64,000 bases of DNA from G965230615 sp965230615 (GCA_965230615.1 OZ246012.1:4556067-4620066); one strand, 5' to 3'. Positions 45,238 to 53,409 are shown, counted from the first letter of the stretch. A program made the numbers and translations. Notes: generated by a model not told the origin, from the letters alone.

Positions 45238-46341
45238 ATGTTGGAAGATGTAAAAAACGTTATTTCTTTTATTGATGCCTGGATGATACAGATTTTTGTT
45301 ATTGTATTATTCTTTACGGTCGTTAATTTTATACAAAAACGATTGCTCAAAAAAATACATGGGCGTTTATTAACAAGCAAGCGTACTTGGGATGACGCCG
45401 TTGTTGAAGCATTGAAGCGGCCGTTGACCATATTGCTATGGATAGTTGGCATAACACTGGCAGCTGACATTATTCATAAAGAAACCCGCGCGCCGATATT
45501 CGATTTGGTTGAGCCTATTCGTCAGATTGGTGTGATTGCTTGTGTTATCTGGTTTGCGGTCCGTCTAGCCAGTAACTTTGAGAAAAACTATATAGCCTAT
45601 AAAAAAGAAGAATTATCTGATTTAACCTCAATACATGCAGCGGGTAAGCTAGTTCGCCTGGCGTTAATGATTTCTGGCGGCTTGATTATTCTACAAACCT
45701 TAGGTATCAGTATCTCCGGTGTACTGGCGTTTGGTGGGATTGGCGGCATTGCTGTGGGCTTTGCCGCGAAAGACTTATTGGCTAACTTCTTTGGCGGTTT
45801 GATGATTTACTTAGATCGCCCCTTTGAAGTAGGTAACTGGATTCGTTCTCCCGATAAAGATATCGAAGGCACTGTGGAAGAGATTGGCTGGCGTTTAACG
45901 CGGATACGCACCTTTGAAAAGCGTCCAATCTATGTACCCAATGCGATCTTTACCAATATCATTGTTGAAAACCCCTCTCGTATGAGTCATCGGCGTATTA
46001 AAGAAACCATTGGTATTCGCTACGATGATATTAGCAAGCTACCGGTGATTGTTGAGCAGGTAAAGGCTATGCTAGATACCCATCCAGACATTGAGCAACG
46101 ACAAACCATTATTGTTAACTTCAACTACTTTGGTGCATCATCCTTAGATTTCTTTATCTATGCTTTTACTCGTACCACCAACTGGGTTAAGTTCCATGAG
46201 GTTAAGCAAGATGTGCTGTTGAAGGTGTCTGATATTATAGAGTCGCACGGTGCAGAAATCGCCTTCCCGACAACCACAATGCATATGCCAGATGAGCTTA
46301 GCTTTAAAAACAATGCAGAGCGTACCCCGTCAACAAAATAA
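45238..46341 (+). CDS. MscS-family mechanosensitive channel
   Basis: This small-conductance mechanosensitive channel opens under membrane tension during osmotic downshock. The 367-residue protein has about four or five membrane segments. The pore-lining TM3 is ISGVLAFGGIGGIAVGFAAK followed by DLLANFFGGLMIYLDRPFEV, with the MscS beta domain at DIEGTVEEIGWRLTRIRTFE. Its size places it with YnaI/YbdG-like members rather than the 286-residue MscS. It begins 15 bp after nagZ. It fits physiologically with the glucosylglycerate osmolyte genes elsewhere in the window. Confidence 0.93.
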   Translation: MLEDVKNVISFIDAWMIQIFVIVLFFTVVNFIQKRLLKKIHGRLLTSKRTWDDAVVEALKRPLTILLWIVGITLAADIIHKETRAPIFDLVEPIRQIGVIACVIWFAVRLASNFEKNYIAYKKEELSDLTSIHAAGKLVRLALMISGGLIILQTLGISISGVLAFGGIGGIAVGFAAKDLLANFFGGLMIYLDRPFEVGNWIRSPDKDIEGTVEEIGWRLTRIRTFEKRPIYVPNAIFTNIIVENPSRMSHRRIKETIGIRYDDISKLPVIVEQVKAMLDTHPDIEQRQTIIVNFNYFGASSLDFFIYAFTRTTNWVKFHEVKQDVLLKVSDIIESHGAEIAFPTTTMHMPDELSFKNNAERTPSTK

Positions 46342-46353
46342 GCAGGTGAGATC

Positions 46354-46911
46354 GTGTTAAGTTTGCCCGAAGCCGAGAATGTGCTTGCCAGTGCCGAGAT
46401 CATTGTGTCGGCCTCAGAAATACAACAGGCGCTCGATACCATGGCTGCTGCCATTAACAAAGACTATGCGCAGCTAAATCCATTAGTACTGTGTATTATG
46501 AATGGTGGTTTATATACCACAGCAGAACTGGTAAAACGCCTGTCATTTCCTTTGCAAATGGATTATATGCAGGTCAGTCGTTACCGGGATAAAACCGAAG
46601 GAGGCGAGTTTGCCTGGCGCGTCAAACCAGCAGCGGCTTTATCACAAAGGCATGTGCTGATCGTAGACGATATTTTTGATGAAGGTATTACCCTGCAACA
46701 TATTGCGGAGTATTGTCATCAGCAAAATGCTGCCAGTGTTAAAGTTGCCGTACTCACCCGTAAGCAACATGACCGTTTTGCAGTAGAGATGCCTTTGGAT
46801 TATATTGGCCTGACTGTGCCCGACCGTTATGTGTTTGGTTGTGGCATGGACTATAAAAGCTATTTTCGTAACCTAAATGCGATTTACGCGCTAGCGGAGA
46901 AGTCAGCATGA
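46354..46911 (+). CDS. Hypoxanthine-guanine phosphoribosyltransferase
   Basis: The enzyme converts hypoxanthine or guanine plus PRPP to IMP or GMP. The 185-residue protein has the PRPP-binding motif HVLIVDDIFDEGITLQHIAE near residue 105, LVLCIMNGGLYTTAEL near the N-terminus, and the purine-binding DYIGLTVPDRYVFGCGMDYK at the C-terminus. The start is GTG after AGGTGA. Its last 4 bp (ATGA) overlap the phosphorylase start, so translation is coupled. This is the family found beside thioinosine phosphorylase in Pseudomonas-like genomes. Confidence 0.9.
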   Translation: MLSLPEAENVLASAEIIVSASEIQQALDTMAAAINKDYAQLNPLVLCIMNGGLYTTAELVKRLSFPLQMDYMQVSRYRDKTEGGEFAWRVKPAAALSQRHVLIVDDIFDEGITLQHIAEYCHQQNAASVKVAVLTRKQHDRFAVEMPLDYIGLTVPDRYVFGCGMDYKSYFRNLNAIYALAEKSA

Positions 46912-47657
46912 CAATCGCTATTATTGGTGGCACTGCATTAGCGGATATTCCGGGCTTAAGTCATTTACAAGAACAACAACTAAGCACAATTTATGGTGAG
47001 CCATCCTCGCCATTGTTTCGTGGCACATTAAATGGGCGCGAACTGATTTTCTTACCCAGGCACGGTGTAGGGCATAATATCGCACCGCATAAGATTAATT
47101 ATCGGGCCAATATTTGCGCCTTAAAAGATGTAGGGGTGACGCAAGTCGTGGCATTGGCATCTGTCGGCGGTATTACGCAGACAATGTCACCGGGTACACT
47201 GGCAGTACCGGATCAGCTGATTGATTATACCTATGACCGGCAACATACCTTTTTCGAAGATAACTTCTCATTAGATCAACATATTGACTTTACCTATCCT
47301 TACACAGCCTCATTACGCCAGCAGTTATTGCAAGCCGCTACAACACTCAATATTCCTATGCGCAATACAGCGACCTATGCGGTGACGCAAGGACCTCGTT
47401 TGGAAACCGCCGCTGAAATTAAGCGCCTGGCACGCGATGGCTGTGACCTGGTGGGAATGACAGGCATGCCAGAAGCAGCACTTGCCCGTGAAGCCGGCAT
47501 GGACTATGCCTGTTGTGCAATCGTCGTGAACTGGGCAGCAGGTGTGAGCGAGTCTTTAATTACCCTGCAAGAAATTAAAGCCGTAGTTGCCGAATCGAAC
47601 AATACGATCAATGCGCTATTGGCTAGCGTGATTACTCAGGTAGGTGTTCGAGGCTAA
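46908..47657 (+). CDS. Probable S-methyl-5'-thioinosine phosphorylase (PNP/MTAP family)
   Basis: This is a nucleoside phosphorylase of the MTAP branch. It starts IAIIGGTALADIPGL (phosphate loop), then LIFLPRHGVGHNIAPHKINY, VALASVGGITQTMSPGTLAV and TQGPRLETAAEIKRLARDGC, and ends the core with LVGMTGMPEAALAREAGMDY. At 249 residues it is near the Pseudomonas S-methyl-5'-thioinosine phosphorylase. The neighbouring HGPRT would use the hypoxanthine released, which favours thioinosine over thioadenosine as substrate. Proof would need residues at the base-binding site to be aligned. Confidence 0.88.
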   Translation: MTIAIIGGTALADIPGLSHLQEQQLSTIYGEPSSPLFRGTLNGRELIFLPRHGVGHNIAPHKINYRANICALKDVGVTQVVALASVGGITQTMSPGTLAVPDQLIDYTYDRQHTFFEDNFSLDQHIDFTYPYTASLRQQLLQAATTLNIPMRNTATYAVTQGPRLETAAEIKRLARDGCDLVGMTGMPEAALAREAGMDYACCAIVVNWAAGVSESLITLQEIKAVVAESNNTINALLASVITQVGVRG

Positions 47658-47695
47658 TATGCCAATGAAAAGATCAAGTGTTGTAGGACAGACTC

Positions 47696-48328
47696 TTGAT
47701 TGATATCTATTGTGAGCGGCTTGCCGCCGGTCTTTGGCAAGAGCCGTTAAATGCCATCAGTAACCTTGTGTTTATCATTGTTGCGTACTTACTTTGGCGA
47801 AAGCTGGTAAACAGTAAACATAGTGCCTATAGCTTGCAGGGCTTAGTGTTGCTGATCTTTGCTATTGGTATCGGTAGTGCACTGTTTCATACCTTTGCAA
47901 GCCCTTGGGCCGCAGCGGCTGATGTGATACCGATTTTACTGTTTAAGTTACTGTTTTTGTGGGTGTATGCACGCCATATCATGCAGCTCTCGACAGCTAA
48001 GGCCTTGTTACTGCTCGCAGGGTTAATTGCAGCGATTTTATTAGCGCTAGTCTTTAAACACTACCTGAACGGTTCAATTCTCTATATACCCGCTTTATTA
48101 ATGCTGTATATCTTAGGGTTTTATCACTACCGTTATGCCGATATTCAGCAAGGGCGAGGCTTGCTGTTGATTGCCGGTGCTTTGCTAACCACGGCGATAT
48201 TTTTCCGTTCCATTGATATGCAGATCTGCCATAGCGTTGCTTGGGGCACACATTTTCTATGGCATCTGATTAATGGTTTGGTATTGTATTATTTAATGCT
48301 AGGGCTGCTAACAGCGTATCAGAAGTAG
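47696..48328 (+). CDS. Ceramidase-like (CREST superfamily) membrane protein
   Basis: The 210-residue protein has about seven hydrophobic segments and motifs of the alkaline ceramidase / CREST hydrolase superfamily: WQEPLNAISNLVFIIVAYL, GIGSALFHTFASPWAAAADV (Ser/His/Asp set) and WGTHFLWHLINGLVLYYLM (His pair). These residues would bind zinc in the membrane. The start is TTG at 47696, preceded by AGGA. Bacterial substrates are unknown; a ceramide substrate is not implied. It follows the phosphorylase by 38 bp. Confidence 0.8.
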   Translation: MIDIYCERLAAGLWQEPLNAISNLVFIIVAYLLWRKLVNSKHSAYSLQGLVLLIFAIGIGSALFHTFASPWAAAADVIPILLFKLLFLWVYARHIMQLSTAKALLLLAGLIAAILLALVFKHYLNGSILYIPALLMLYILGFYHYRYADIQQGRGLLLIAGALLTTAIFFRSIDMQICHSVAWGTHFLWHLINGLVLYYLMLGLLTAYQK

Positions 48329-48447
48329 ACCTGTATTCATGTAACGGTGTTAATGTAACAATCTGTATATTGAATGACAGGTATAAGCGGCTTATGATAT
48401 GGCTCGCAGAGTAACTATTATAAAGTTGACAGTCGTCAGGGTTTATT

Positions 48448-49029
48448 ATGAGTACAAAAATTAGAAATATTCGTAAGCAATTATTGTCAGATAACTGGTA
48501 TGTATTAAATAAATACAGCTATGAATACCAAAATAATGACGGTAGCTGGGATACCCAGCACAGAGAGGCTTATGACAGAGGCAATGGCGCGACCGTATTG
48601 CTATATAACAGAGAAAAGCAAACCGTGGTACTGACACAACAATTTCGCATGCCAACCTATGTGAACGGCAATAGCGATGGTTTGCTTATTGAATCTTGTG
48701 CAGGTCTGCTCGAAGAAAATAACCCAGAAGATTGCGTTAAAAAAGAAGCTGAAGAAGAAACGGGTTATAAAGTGAATAAAGTGCAAAAAATATTCGAAGC
48801 TTATATGTCGCCGGGTTCTGTAACCGAAATTGTGCATTTCTTTATTGCCGAATACTCCGCTGATATGCAGGTAAGTGCGGGTGGTGGCCTAGCGCAAGAG
48901 CAAGAAAATATTGAAGTGCTGGAGCTTAAATTTACCGAAGCCTGTGACATGATTACCACGGGTGCAATTAAAGATGGCAAAACCATTATGCTGCTGCAAT
49001 ACGCCAAGCTCAATGGTTTGTGCTCTTAA
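48448..49029 (+). CDS. nudK: Nudix hydrolase, NudK-like nucleoside-diphosphate-sugar pyrophosphatase
   Basis: NudK-type enzymes hydrolyse GDP-mannose and related nucleotide sugars. The 193-residue protein has the pattern GATVLLYNREKQTVVLTQQF, then a Nudix box at residues 88-110: GLLEENNPEDCVKKEAEEET plus GY, with the REUXEE part as KEAEEETGY. YMSPGSVTEIVHFFIAEY follows, typical of the NudK/ADPRase branch. It has its own upstream gap of 119 bp and is followed by a GST gene 27 bp later. Confidence 0.9.
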   Translation: MSTKIRNIRKQLLSDNWYVLNKYSYEYQNNDGSWDTQHREAYDRGNGATVLLYNREKQTVVLTQQFRMPTYVNGNSDGLLIESCAGLLEENNPEDCVKKEAEEETGYKVNKVQKIFEAYMSPGSVTEIVHFFIAEYSADMQVSAGGGLAQEQENIEVLELKFTEACDMITTGAIKDGKTIMLLQYAKLNGLCS

Positions 49030-49056
49030 AGAAACTCTATTCAGAGGATAGCGCTT

Positions 49057-49671
49057 ATGTATCGTGTTTATGGTGATATGCTATCGGGTAACTGCTATAA
49101 AATAAAACTGCTAATGCAGCTGCTAGCTATAGAGCACGAGTGGCAGCATGTGGATATTCTCTCAGGTGAAACCCATACCGATGCTTTTTTGCAAATCAAT
49201 AGCAATGCTAAAATACCGGTACTGCAAATTGATGCAACAACCCATCTTACCGAGTCCAATGCGATTCTCAACTTTTTGGCCGAAGGTTCTGCCTATCTGC
49301 CCGATGCGGGTATCGCCAGAGCCAGGGTGCTGCAGTGGCAGTTCTTCGAGCAGTATAGCCATGAGCCTTATATCGCCGTAGCGCGTTATATCAATAAATA
49401 CCTTGGCTTACCCGAAGCACGCAGAGCCGAATATGCAGCCAAGCAAGAAGGTGGTCATAAAGCCCTATCTGTTATGCAGCAGCAACTCTCAAGCAGTGCC
49501 TTTCTAACAGGTGATAACCCAACAATTGCAGATATTAGCCTGTATGCCTATACCCATGTTGCCGAAGAAGGAGGCTTTGATTTGCAGCCATATACCTCTA
49601 TTAAAAGATGGCTGCAAGCGATTGAGTCTTTGCCAAACTATATTAGCATGTCGCGTGATAACGACGCTTAA
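49057..49671 (+). CDS. Glutathione S-transferase family protein
   Basis: This is a soluble GST-like enzyme of 204 residues. The N-terminal thioredoxin-fold domain (1-80) has MLSGNCYKIKLLMQLL, with the catalytic Ser/Cys region near residues 9-12, and KIPVLQIDATTHLTESNAIL, which holds the cis-Pro and the glutathione-binding ES pair. The C-terminal helical domain (90-200) includes NPTIADISLYAYTHVAEEGG, the usual N-capping motif. The substrate is unknown. A GNAT gene begins 7 bp after its stop. Confidence 0.9.
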   Translation: MYRVYGDMLSGNCYKIKLLMQLLAIEHEWQHVDILSGETHTDAFLQINSNAKIPVLQIDATTHLTESNAILNFLAEGSAYLPDAGIARARVLQWQFFEQYSHEPYIAVARYINKYLGLPEARRAEYAAKQEGGHKALSVMQQQLSSSAFLTGDNPTIADISLYAYTHVAEEGGFDLQPYTSIKRWLQAIESLPNYISMSRDNDA

Positions 49672-49678
49672 ACCCACA

Positions 49679-50086
49679 ATGAATATTCAACGCATTGATA
49701 TAGAACAAGCGTTACCATTACGGCAGCAAGTATTATGGCCTGATAAGCCCCAAGACTTTTGCCGCGTAGCAGGTGACGAGTCAGCCTGGCACTTTGGCGT
49801 GTTTGATAATAATACCCTGGTGTCAGTAGCTTCTGTTTATCCGCATAAGGAAACAGCAAGATTAAGAAAGTTTGCTACCTTGCCAGAGCGGCAAGGCGAG
49901 GGCATAGGCAGCTTATTGCTAAAGCATATTCTCGCAGAGTTGCCTCAGCATAATATAAAGCTGTTTTGGTGTGATGCCAGAGAAAGTGCGATGGGTTTTT
50001 ATCAGCGCTTTGGCCTGCAGGCCGAAGGTGAGCGCTTTTATAAATCGGATGTGCCTTATTACAAGATGAGCATAGTTTTATCTTAA
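49679..50086 (+). CDS. GNAT-family N-acetyltransferase
   Basis: The 135-residue protein has the acetyl-CoA-binding motif RKFATLPERQGEGIGSLLLK and the GNAT C-terminal strand FWCDARESAMGFYQRFGLQA. The start is the ATG at 49679, which aligns with short GNAT proteins; the open frame extends upstream into the GST gene, but that part is out of frame with the GST and is not conserved. The substrate is unknown. It is the last gene before the cassette cluster. Confidence 0.88.
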   Translation: MNIQRIDIEQALPLRQQVLWPDKPQDFCRVAGDESAWHFGVFDNNTLVSVASVYPHKETARLRKFATLPERQGEGIGSLLLKHILAELPQHNIKLFWCDARESAMGFYQRFGLQAEGERFYKSDVPYYKMSIVLS

Positions 50087-50454
50087 AGGTTGTGTGGCTA
50101 AGCGGCCAATCATAATATGATGCACACTATGGTGAAAATAACACAATAACAGTACAGATAAGAAAAAATATTGCCCTGTTATTGGCGAAAACCTTATAAG
50201 CATTTGATTTTAAAAATAAAAAAGCTGTCCAGTTTTGATAAGGATTTATTATTATCAGACATCGATAGATGTACTAAGCTAAACAAGAGAATTTGATATT
50301 GAAAATAGCAAAGTGGACAGCTATGATATTGAGCAACAATACAGGGCTAATAAGGTAAATCTATGATTCCGTTGGGAAAACCCAACTTTTCCACAGTGAC
50401 CGCTATAACATATTATCAGACAAGCTGTCTGCTATCCCCCTGTATAAAAAAATT
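50087..50454. other. Non-coding stretch upstream of the cassette cluster
   Basis: This AT-rich gap holds no recognisable gene, no integron integrase and no attI that I can identify. It contains a 9-bp inverted repeat (50223-50231 and 50314-50322) and a small hairpin GTTGGG-AAAA-CCCAAC followed by TTTT (50371-50390), which could terminate transcription from the GNAT side. Confidence 0.45.
50223..50322. repeat. 100-bp element bounded by inverted AGCTGTCCA / TGGACAGCT
   Basis: Perfect 9-bp inverted ends at 50223-50231 and 50314-50322 frame an AT-rich 82-bp interior with no open frame. It could be a small non-autonomous transposable element or an insertion-sequence end. No flanking target duplication is evident and no other copy is seen in the window. 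Confidence 0.3.
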
Positions 50455-50788
50455 ATGTTTCGCGCCTTAATAGCTACTGTACTTTTTGTTGTTTCATTTC
50501 CAGTCTTTGTATATCGATGGATACTTTTTGATATTAAAGACAACCTAAGCATTCTTTTTGATTATGGTGTTAGTCAGTGTGGTAGCCATTATCCCTGCCC
50601 AAAAAATATGTGCAAAAGAAGTAGTAAATGAGGGTGACGGCTGGTTTGGTGTTTTGGTTAGTCTGCCAATCGCCATTACTGTTATGCTTCTCTTGTTTTC
50701 GAGTATCGAAAAGATGTTGGGAATTAGCGGGGAATATATTGCGGTTTTTATATATTCCGTTCTAGTGTACTTGGCGCAAAAGACTTAG
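50455..50788 (+). pseudogene. Frameshifted small membrane-protein gene (cassette 1)
   Basis: Two overlapping frames look like one broken gene. Frame 1 begins at ATG 50455 (MFRALIATVLFVVSFPVFVY) and continues past ...NLSILF to a stop at 50629-50631. Frame 2 covers LIMVLVSVVAIIPAQK onward from about 50558 to the stop at 50788. Removing one T from the run at 50555-50559 joins them into a 110-residue protein with three or four membrane segments. The frame-2 part alone would need a TTG start. Its attC follows 48 bp downstream. No family is recognised. A sequencing error is possible. Confidence 0.6.
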
Positions 50789-50835
50789 TGTCAACCACAA
50801 TAGAGGTTTTTAGGTATGAAGAAGCGTCAAAAAAC

Positions 50836-50916
50836 ACCTAACAAGGCGCCCAAAAAACGCCCGCAAGCGGGCTGGACTCGCGGCTACGCCGCTCGCCTTT
50901 TAGCGCAACGTTATGC
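50836..50916 (+). repeat. attC site 1
   Basis: The R'' box ACCTAAC (50836-50842) and R' box GTTATGC (50910-50916) bound 81 bp of imperfect palindrome with inner stems CCCGC/GCGGG and AGCGGCG-type pairs around CTACGCCGC. Length and boxes fit an integron recombination site; the R' box matches that of Vibrio repeat sites. Confidence 0.82.
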
Positions 50917-50929
50917 CGTGAGGTAGTGA

Positions 50930-51271
50930 ATGACAAAAGAGTACACTGAGAATTTAGAAGAGATTGCTACCTTTGGTTTCGAGGCAATTGATCCTGATGA
51001 AAAAGTAGAAGTTAATCTAAAAGACCTCATGTATGTCTTTTCTACATTGCAAGAATACCAACGTTTTTTTCATCAGCCATTACACTACCAAAGTATTAAT
51101 GATATTCAGCGTTTTCTGGGCTCGGTCAATGACCATGCCGGATTTAAACTGCTTCATACGTCTATTCACGAAAAGATGGCGCGTATGCTTCCTTCTCACA
51201 TTGATGAAAAATACGGAGAGGGTGACTTTGATTCTTCAAAACTACCTTTCTATTACGATGAAAACAGGTAA
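50930..51271 (+). CDS. Cassette protein of unknown function (cassette 2)
   Basis: I do not recognise this 113-residue protein. It is acidic and soluble, predicted mainly helical, with the motif NLKDLMYVFSTLQEYQRFFH and an acidic C-terminus (KYGEGDFDSSKLPFYYDENR). It starts 14 bp after attC 1 and its stop lies 3 bp before the R'' box of attC 2, exactly as expected for a single-gene cassette. No signal peptide or catalytic motif is seen. Confidence 0.72.
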   Translation: MTKEYTENLEEIATFGFEAIDPDEKVEVNLKDLMYVFSTLQEYQRFFHQPLHYQSINDIQRFLGSVNDHAGFKLLHTSIHEKMARMLPSHIDEKYGEGDFDSSKLPFYYDENR

Positions 51272-51273
51272 AA

Positions 51274-51367
51274 ACATAACAAGTTTAGCCAGCATCGCCC
51301 CTTCGGGGCTGGACCTCTGTTTCGGCGCTTCGCGCCTACACTACGGCCGCTGCTAAAGGCGTTAACT
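51274..51367 (+). repeat. attC site 2
   Basis: R'' ACATAAC (51274-51280) and R' GTTAACT (51361-51367) enclose 94 bp with the GC stems CGCCCCTTCGGGGC and GGCGCTTCGCGCC. The R'' complement GTTATGT matches the GTTATGC at this cassette's 5' end in six of seven bases. Confidence 0.85.
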
Positions 51368-51391
51368 GTCACGCAGTATTAGAGAGCAATT

Positions 51392-52174
51392 ATGGATAAA
51401 GAATCTTCACCTCCAGACCCTACAAATGAGGTTGCTACTAATGTTGTTCCTCAGATTATTTCAAGCGTAAGTTCGAATTGGACGCCCGAGGTCATAGTTA
51501 ATCTTGCAAGCGAATTGGCATGGCCAATAGTATTGTTAATCCTTGGTCTCAGATTTAAAAATAGTTTTGGCGAAGGTTTTAAAAACTTTTTTAATAAAAA
51601 TAATGTTACTGAATTATCTGCTGGTACTTCTGGATTTAGCGCTAAATTTGAAACGAGTCAGCAGGATTCCGGTTTAAAATCTCCCCAAAGCGATAAATCT
51701 GATATTACTGAAAATTTAAACAAAGAAGACCTTATTGCAGCTCAAGAAGAAAGATCTACTCAATATAGCTTAGAGTTACTCAAAACGATTAAAGCCCATG
51801 TGGAGTCATTGGATGCTCCTGAAAGCGAAAAAATTAACATATTGTCTAAAGAGGTTTCTATTTATCAAGCGTCTATGGTGTTTTTGGAAGTTACATATAC
51901 ATTATATTCGTCTCAATATAAACTTTTTAACGAATATCTCTATCCAAATAATGAAATTACGGATGTAGAGGCTGAAAAGTATTTCTATGAAACTGTTAAA
52001 CCTGAGCCGGGAAAGCTTGAAGGTTGGGATTCTGAGAAGTATTTTGCTTATCCTCTTGCTGCCGGTTTCTTGTCTAAATCAGAGACTGGAATACGCCTAA
52101 CAAAGTTTGGGGCTTCATATGTACGATATATTAGAAATAACCCCGGAGTTGCTAAGTATCTTTTGAACGTATGA
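51392..52174 (+). CDS. Cassette protein with one membrane helix (cassette 3)
   Basis: The 260-residue protein is not recognised. It has an N-terminal soluble stretch, one hydrophobic segment near residues 43-57 (LAWPIVLLILGLRFK), a Ser/Gln/Asp-rich linker (65-110), and a helical soluble C-terminal domain (LLKTIKAHVESLDAPESEKI onward) ending IRLTKFGASYVRYIRNNPGV, which resembles a winged-helix end. A membrane-anchored sensor or effector layout is possible, but no function can be assigned. It lies within a complete cassette between attC 2 and attC 3. Confidence 0.7.
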   Translation: MDKESSPPDPTNEVATNVVPQIISSVSSNWTPEVIVNLASELAWPIVLLILGLRFKNSFGEGFKNFFNKNNVTELSAGTSGFSAKFETSQQDSGLKSPQSDKSDITENLNKEDLIAAQEERSTQYSLELLKTIKAHVESLDAPESEKINILSKEVSIYQASMVFLEVTYTLYSSQYKLFNEYLYPNNEITDVEAEKYFYETVKPEPGKLEGWDSEKYFAYPLAAGFLSKSETGIRLTKFGASYVRYIRNNPGVAKYLLNV

Positions 52175-52177
52175 AAC

Positions 52178-52280
52178 AGTTAACAAAGCAATCTACCCGA
52201 CCTCCACTACGTCGCTCAATTTGTGTTTTAATAACACAAATTAATCAACTACGTTCCGGCCGGTAATTGCGGCGTTATGA
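52178..52280 (+). repeat. attC site 3
   Basis: R'' AGTTAAC (52178-52184) and R' GTTATGA (52274-52280) bound a 103-bp palindrome containing AATTTGTGTT-ttaat-AACACAAATT as an inner stem. CAGTTAAC at the R'' end is the exact complement of GTTAACTG at the start of the same cassette. Confidence 0.85.
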
Positions 52281-52299
52281 GCCACTAAGTGATTAGAGT

Positions 52300-52866
52300 A
52301 TGATCGAAGATTTTAAAAATAAGTTGAAGTATCTTGCTCTGCTAGATGCGATATTAGAACAAGACTGGGAATTACGATACTACTCCTACAATGCCAGTTG
52401 GTCTCCTGAAGAAGAGATGGCATCTTTACGCGATAGCTGCGGTGGCGAATGGTTTTTTCTAGTTACAGATAAAGATATCGCCTTCAAATGTACAAGCCCA
52501 GTAGACGGCTTGGTAGCAGATTTTCAAGCACTCAAAAATCAAGTGCCAGAAAAATTTTCAGCGTTCTTAAATGAACCAGCTTTTAGCATGGATGAAGGCT
52601 CCTGCATTTGGTATCTCGAAGATAACAACTGGGTAACGTTGGGGAATGAAATAAACGACTTGCCTAGCCCTATAAAAATCCAACAAATGTCAGCCTTAGA
52701 CTATTGTAATTATGCTAGTGAAATCCTCGAACAAGATATCGACAGGAGTATAGTGCAATCAATTTTTGGTGGTGGATTCGATTTGAAATTGGCAGTTAAG
52801 TTAAATCCAGATGCAGACATTGATGCACTCAAAAATGAAATTAGCGAAATTGGCATCAACTCATAA
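52300..52866 (+). CDS. Cassette protein of unknown function (cassette 4)
   Basis: The 188-residue protein is not recognised. It is acidic (about 30 Asp/Glu), soluble and without a signal peptide. WFFLVTDKDIAFKC and CIWYLEDNNWVTLGNEINDL suggest a mixed alpha/beta domain like those of small immunity-type proteins, and the helical end has YASEILEQDIDRSIVQSIFG. That comparison is by overall style, not a family match. Its stop TAA overlaps the R'' box of attC 4. Confidence 0.7.
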   Translation: MIEDFKNKLKYLALLDAILEQDWELRYYSYNASWSPEEEMASLRDSCGGEWFFLVTDKDIAFKCTSPVDGLVADFQALKNQVPEKFSAFLNEPAFSMDEGSCIWYLEDNNWVTLGNEINDLPSPIKIQQMSALDYCNYASEILEQDIDRSIVQSIFGGGFDLKLAVKLNPDADIDALKNEISEIGINS

Positions 52867-52932
52867 CAAGTTGCTGCACTCGGAAAAATTACTCGCTGCG
52901 CTCCCAATTTTCCGGTGAGCAAGGCGTTAGGT
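52861..52932 (+). repeat. attC site 4
   Basis: R'' TCATAAC (52861-52867) and R' GTTAGGT (52926-52932) bound 72 bp with the stem GGAAAAATT...AATTTTCCGG around CGCTGCG. This is a compact, textbook attC. The R'' complement matches the GTTATGA that starts cassette 4. Confidence 0.88.
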
Positions 52933-52958
52933 GTAACAGAGAGTTTGGCACATAATTC

Positions 52959-53312
52959 ATGAAAAATCGAGAGTTAGTGGATACGTATTTCAGGGTTTTT
53001 TTCGAAACAAGAAACTACGATTCGTTGGTAGATATATTCGCTGAAACTCTAAGGTTTGATGGTCCGTTTTTAAGCTGCCAATCGTCACGGGAATACATTG
53101 ATAGTTTAAAATCTAGTTCCGACGAAGAGTGTAGCTATAAGATTTTTTCTCGGTTTGAGTCAGAGAAAGAAATAAATATAATTTATCAGTTTAAAAAGGG
53201 AAATATTGAAGCAAACATGTCTCAATTGTTTCAATTTGAAAATGGGAAAATATCAAGAATAATGCTTATATTTGATTCAGCAAAATTTATGGTAGTAAAA
53301 AAGGGGAAGTAG
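52959..53312 (+). CDS. NTF2/SnoaL-like protein (cassette 5, first gene)
   Basis: The 117-residue protein has the pattern of an NTF2-like cone fold: N-terminal helix RELVDTYFRVFFETRNYDSL, the strand turn FAETLRFDGPFLSCQSSREY, and C-terminal strands ANMSQLFQFENGKISRIMLI. Such folds include polyketide cyclases, isomerases and binding proteins; no catalytic residues can be assigned. It follows attC 4 by 26 bp but has no attC of its own behind it. Confidence 0.7.
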   Translation: MKNRELVDTYFRVFFETRNYDSLVDIFAETLRFDGPFLSCQSSREYIDSLKSSSDEECSYKIFSRFESEKEINIIYQFKKGNIEANMSQLFQFENGKISRIMLIFDSAKFMVVKKGK

Positions 53313-53409
53313 TCAGTTGAATATCCAAATTTAAAAATAAGATATAATAAGTGAAATCAAACGAAACAATTTTCCTTTTTTTTAAGTTTGACCCTACGAG
53401 GTACAAACA

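Noticed and set aside
50087..50454. An attI site or integrase remnant at the upstream edge of the cassette cluster
   Set aside because: No tyrosine-recombinase fragment or GTTRRRY core next to simple repeats could be found there, so the cluster is described as lacking both.
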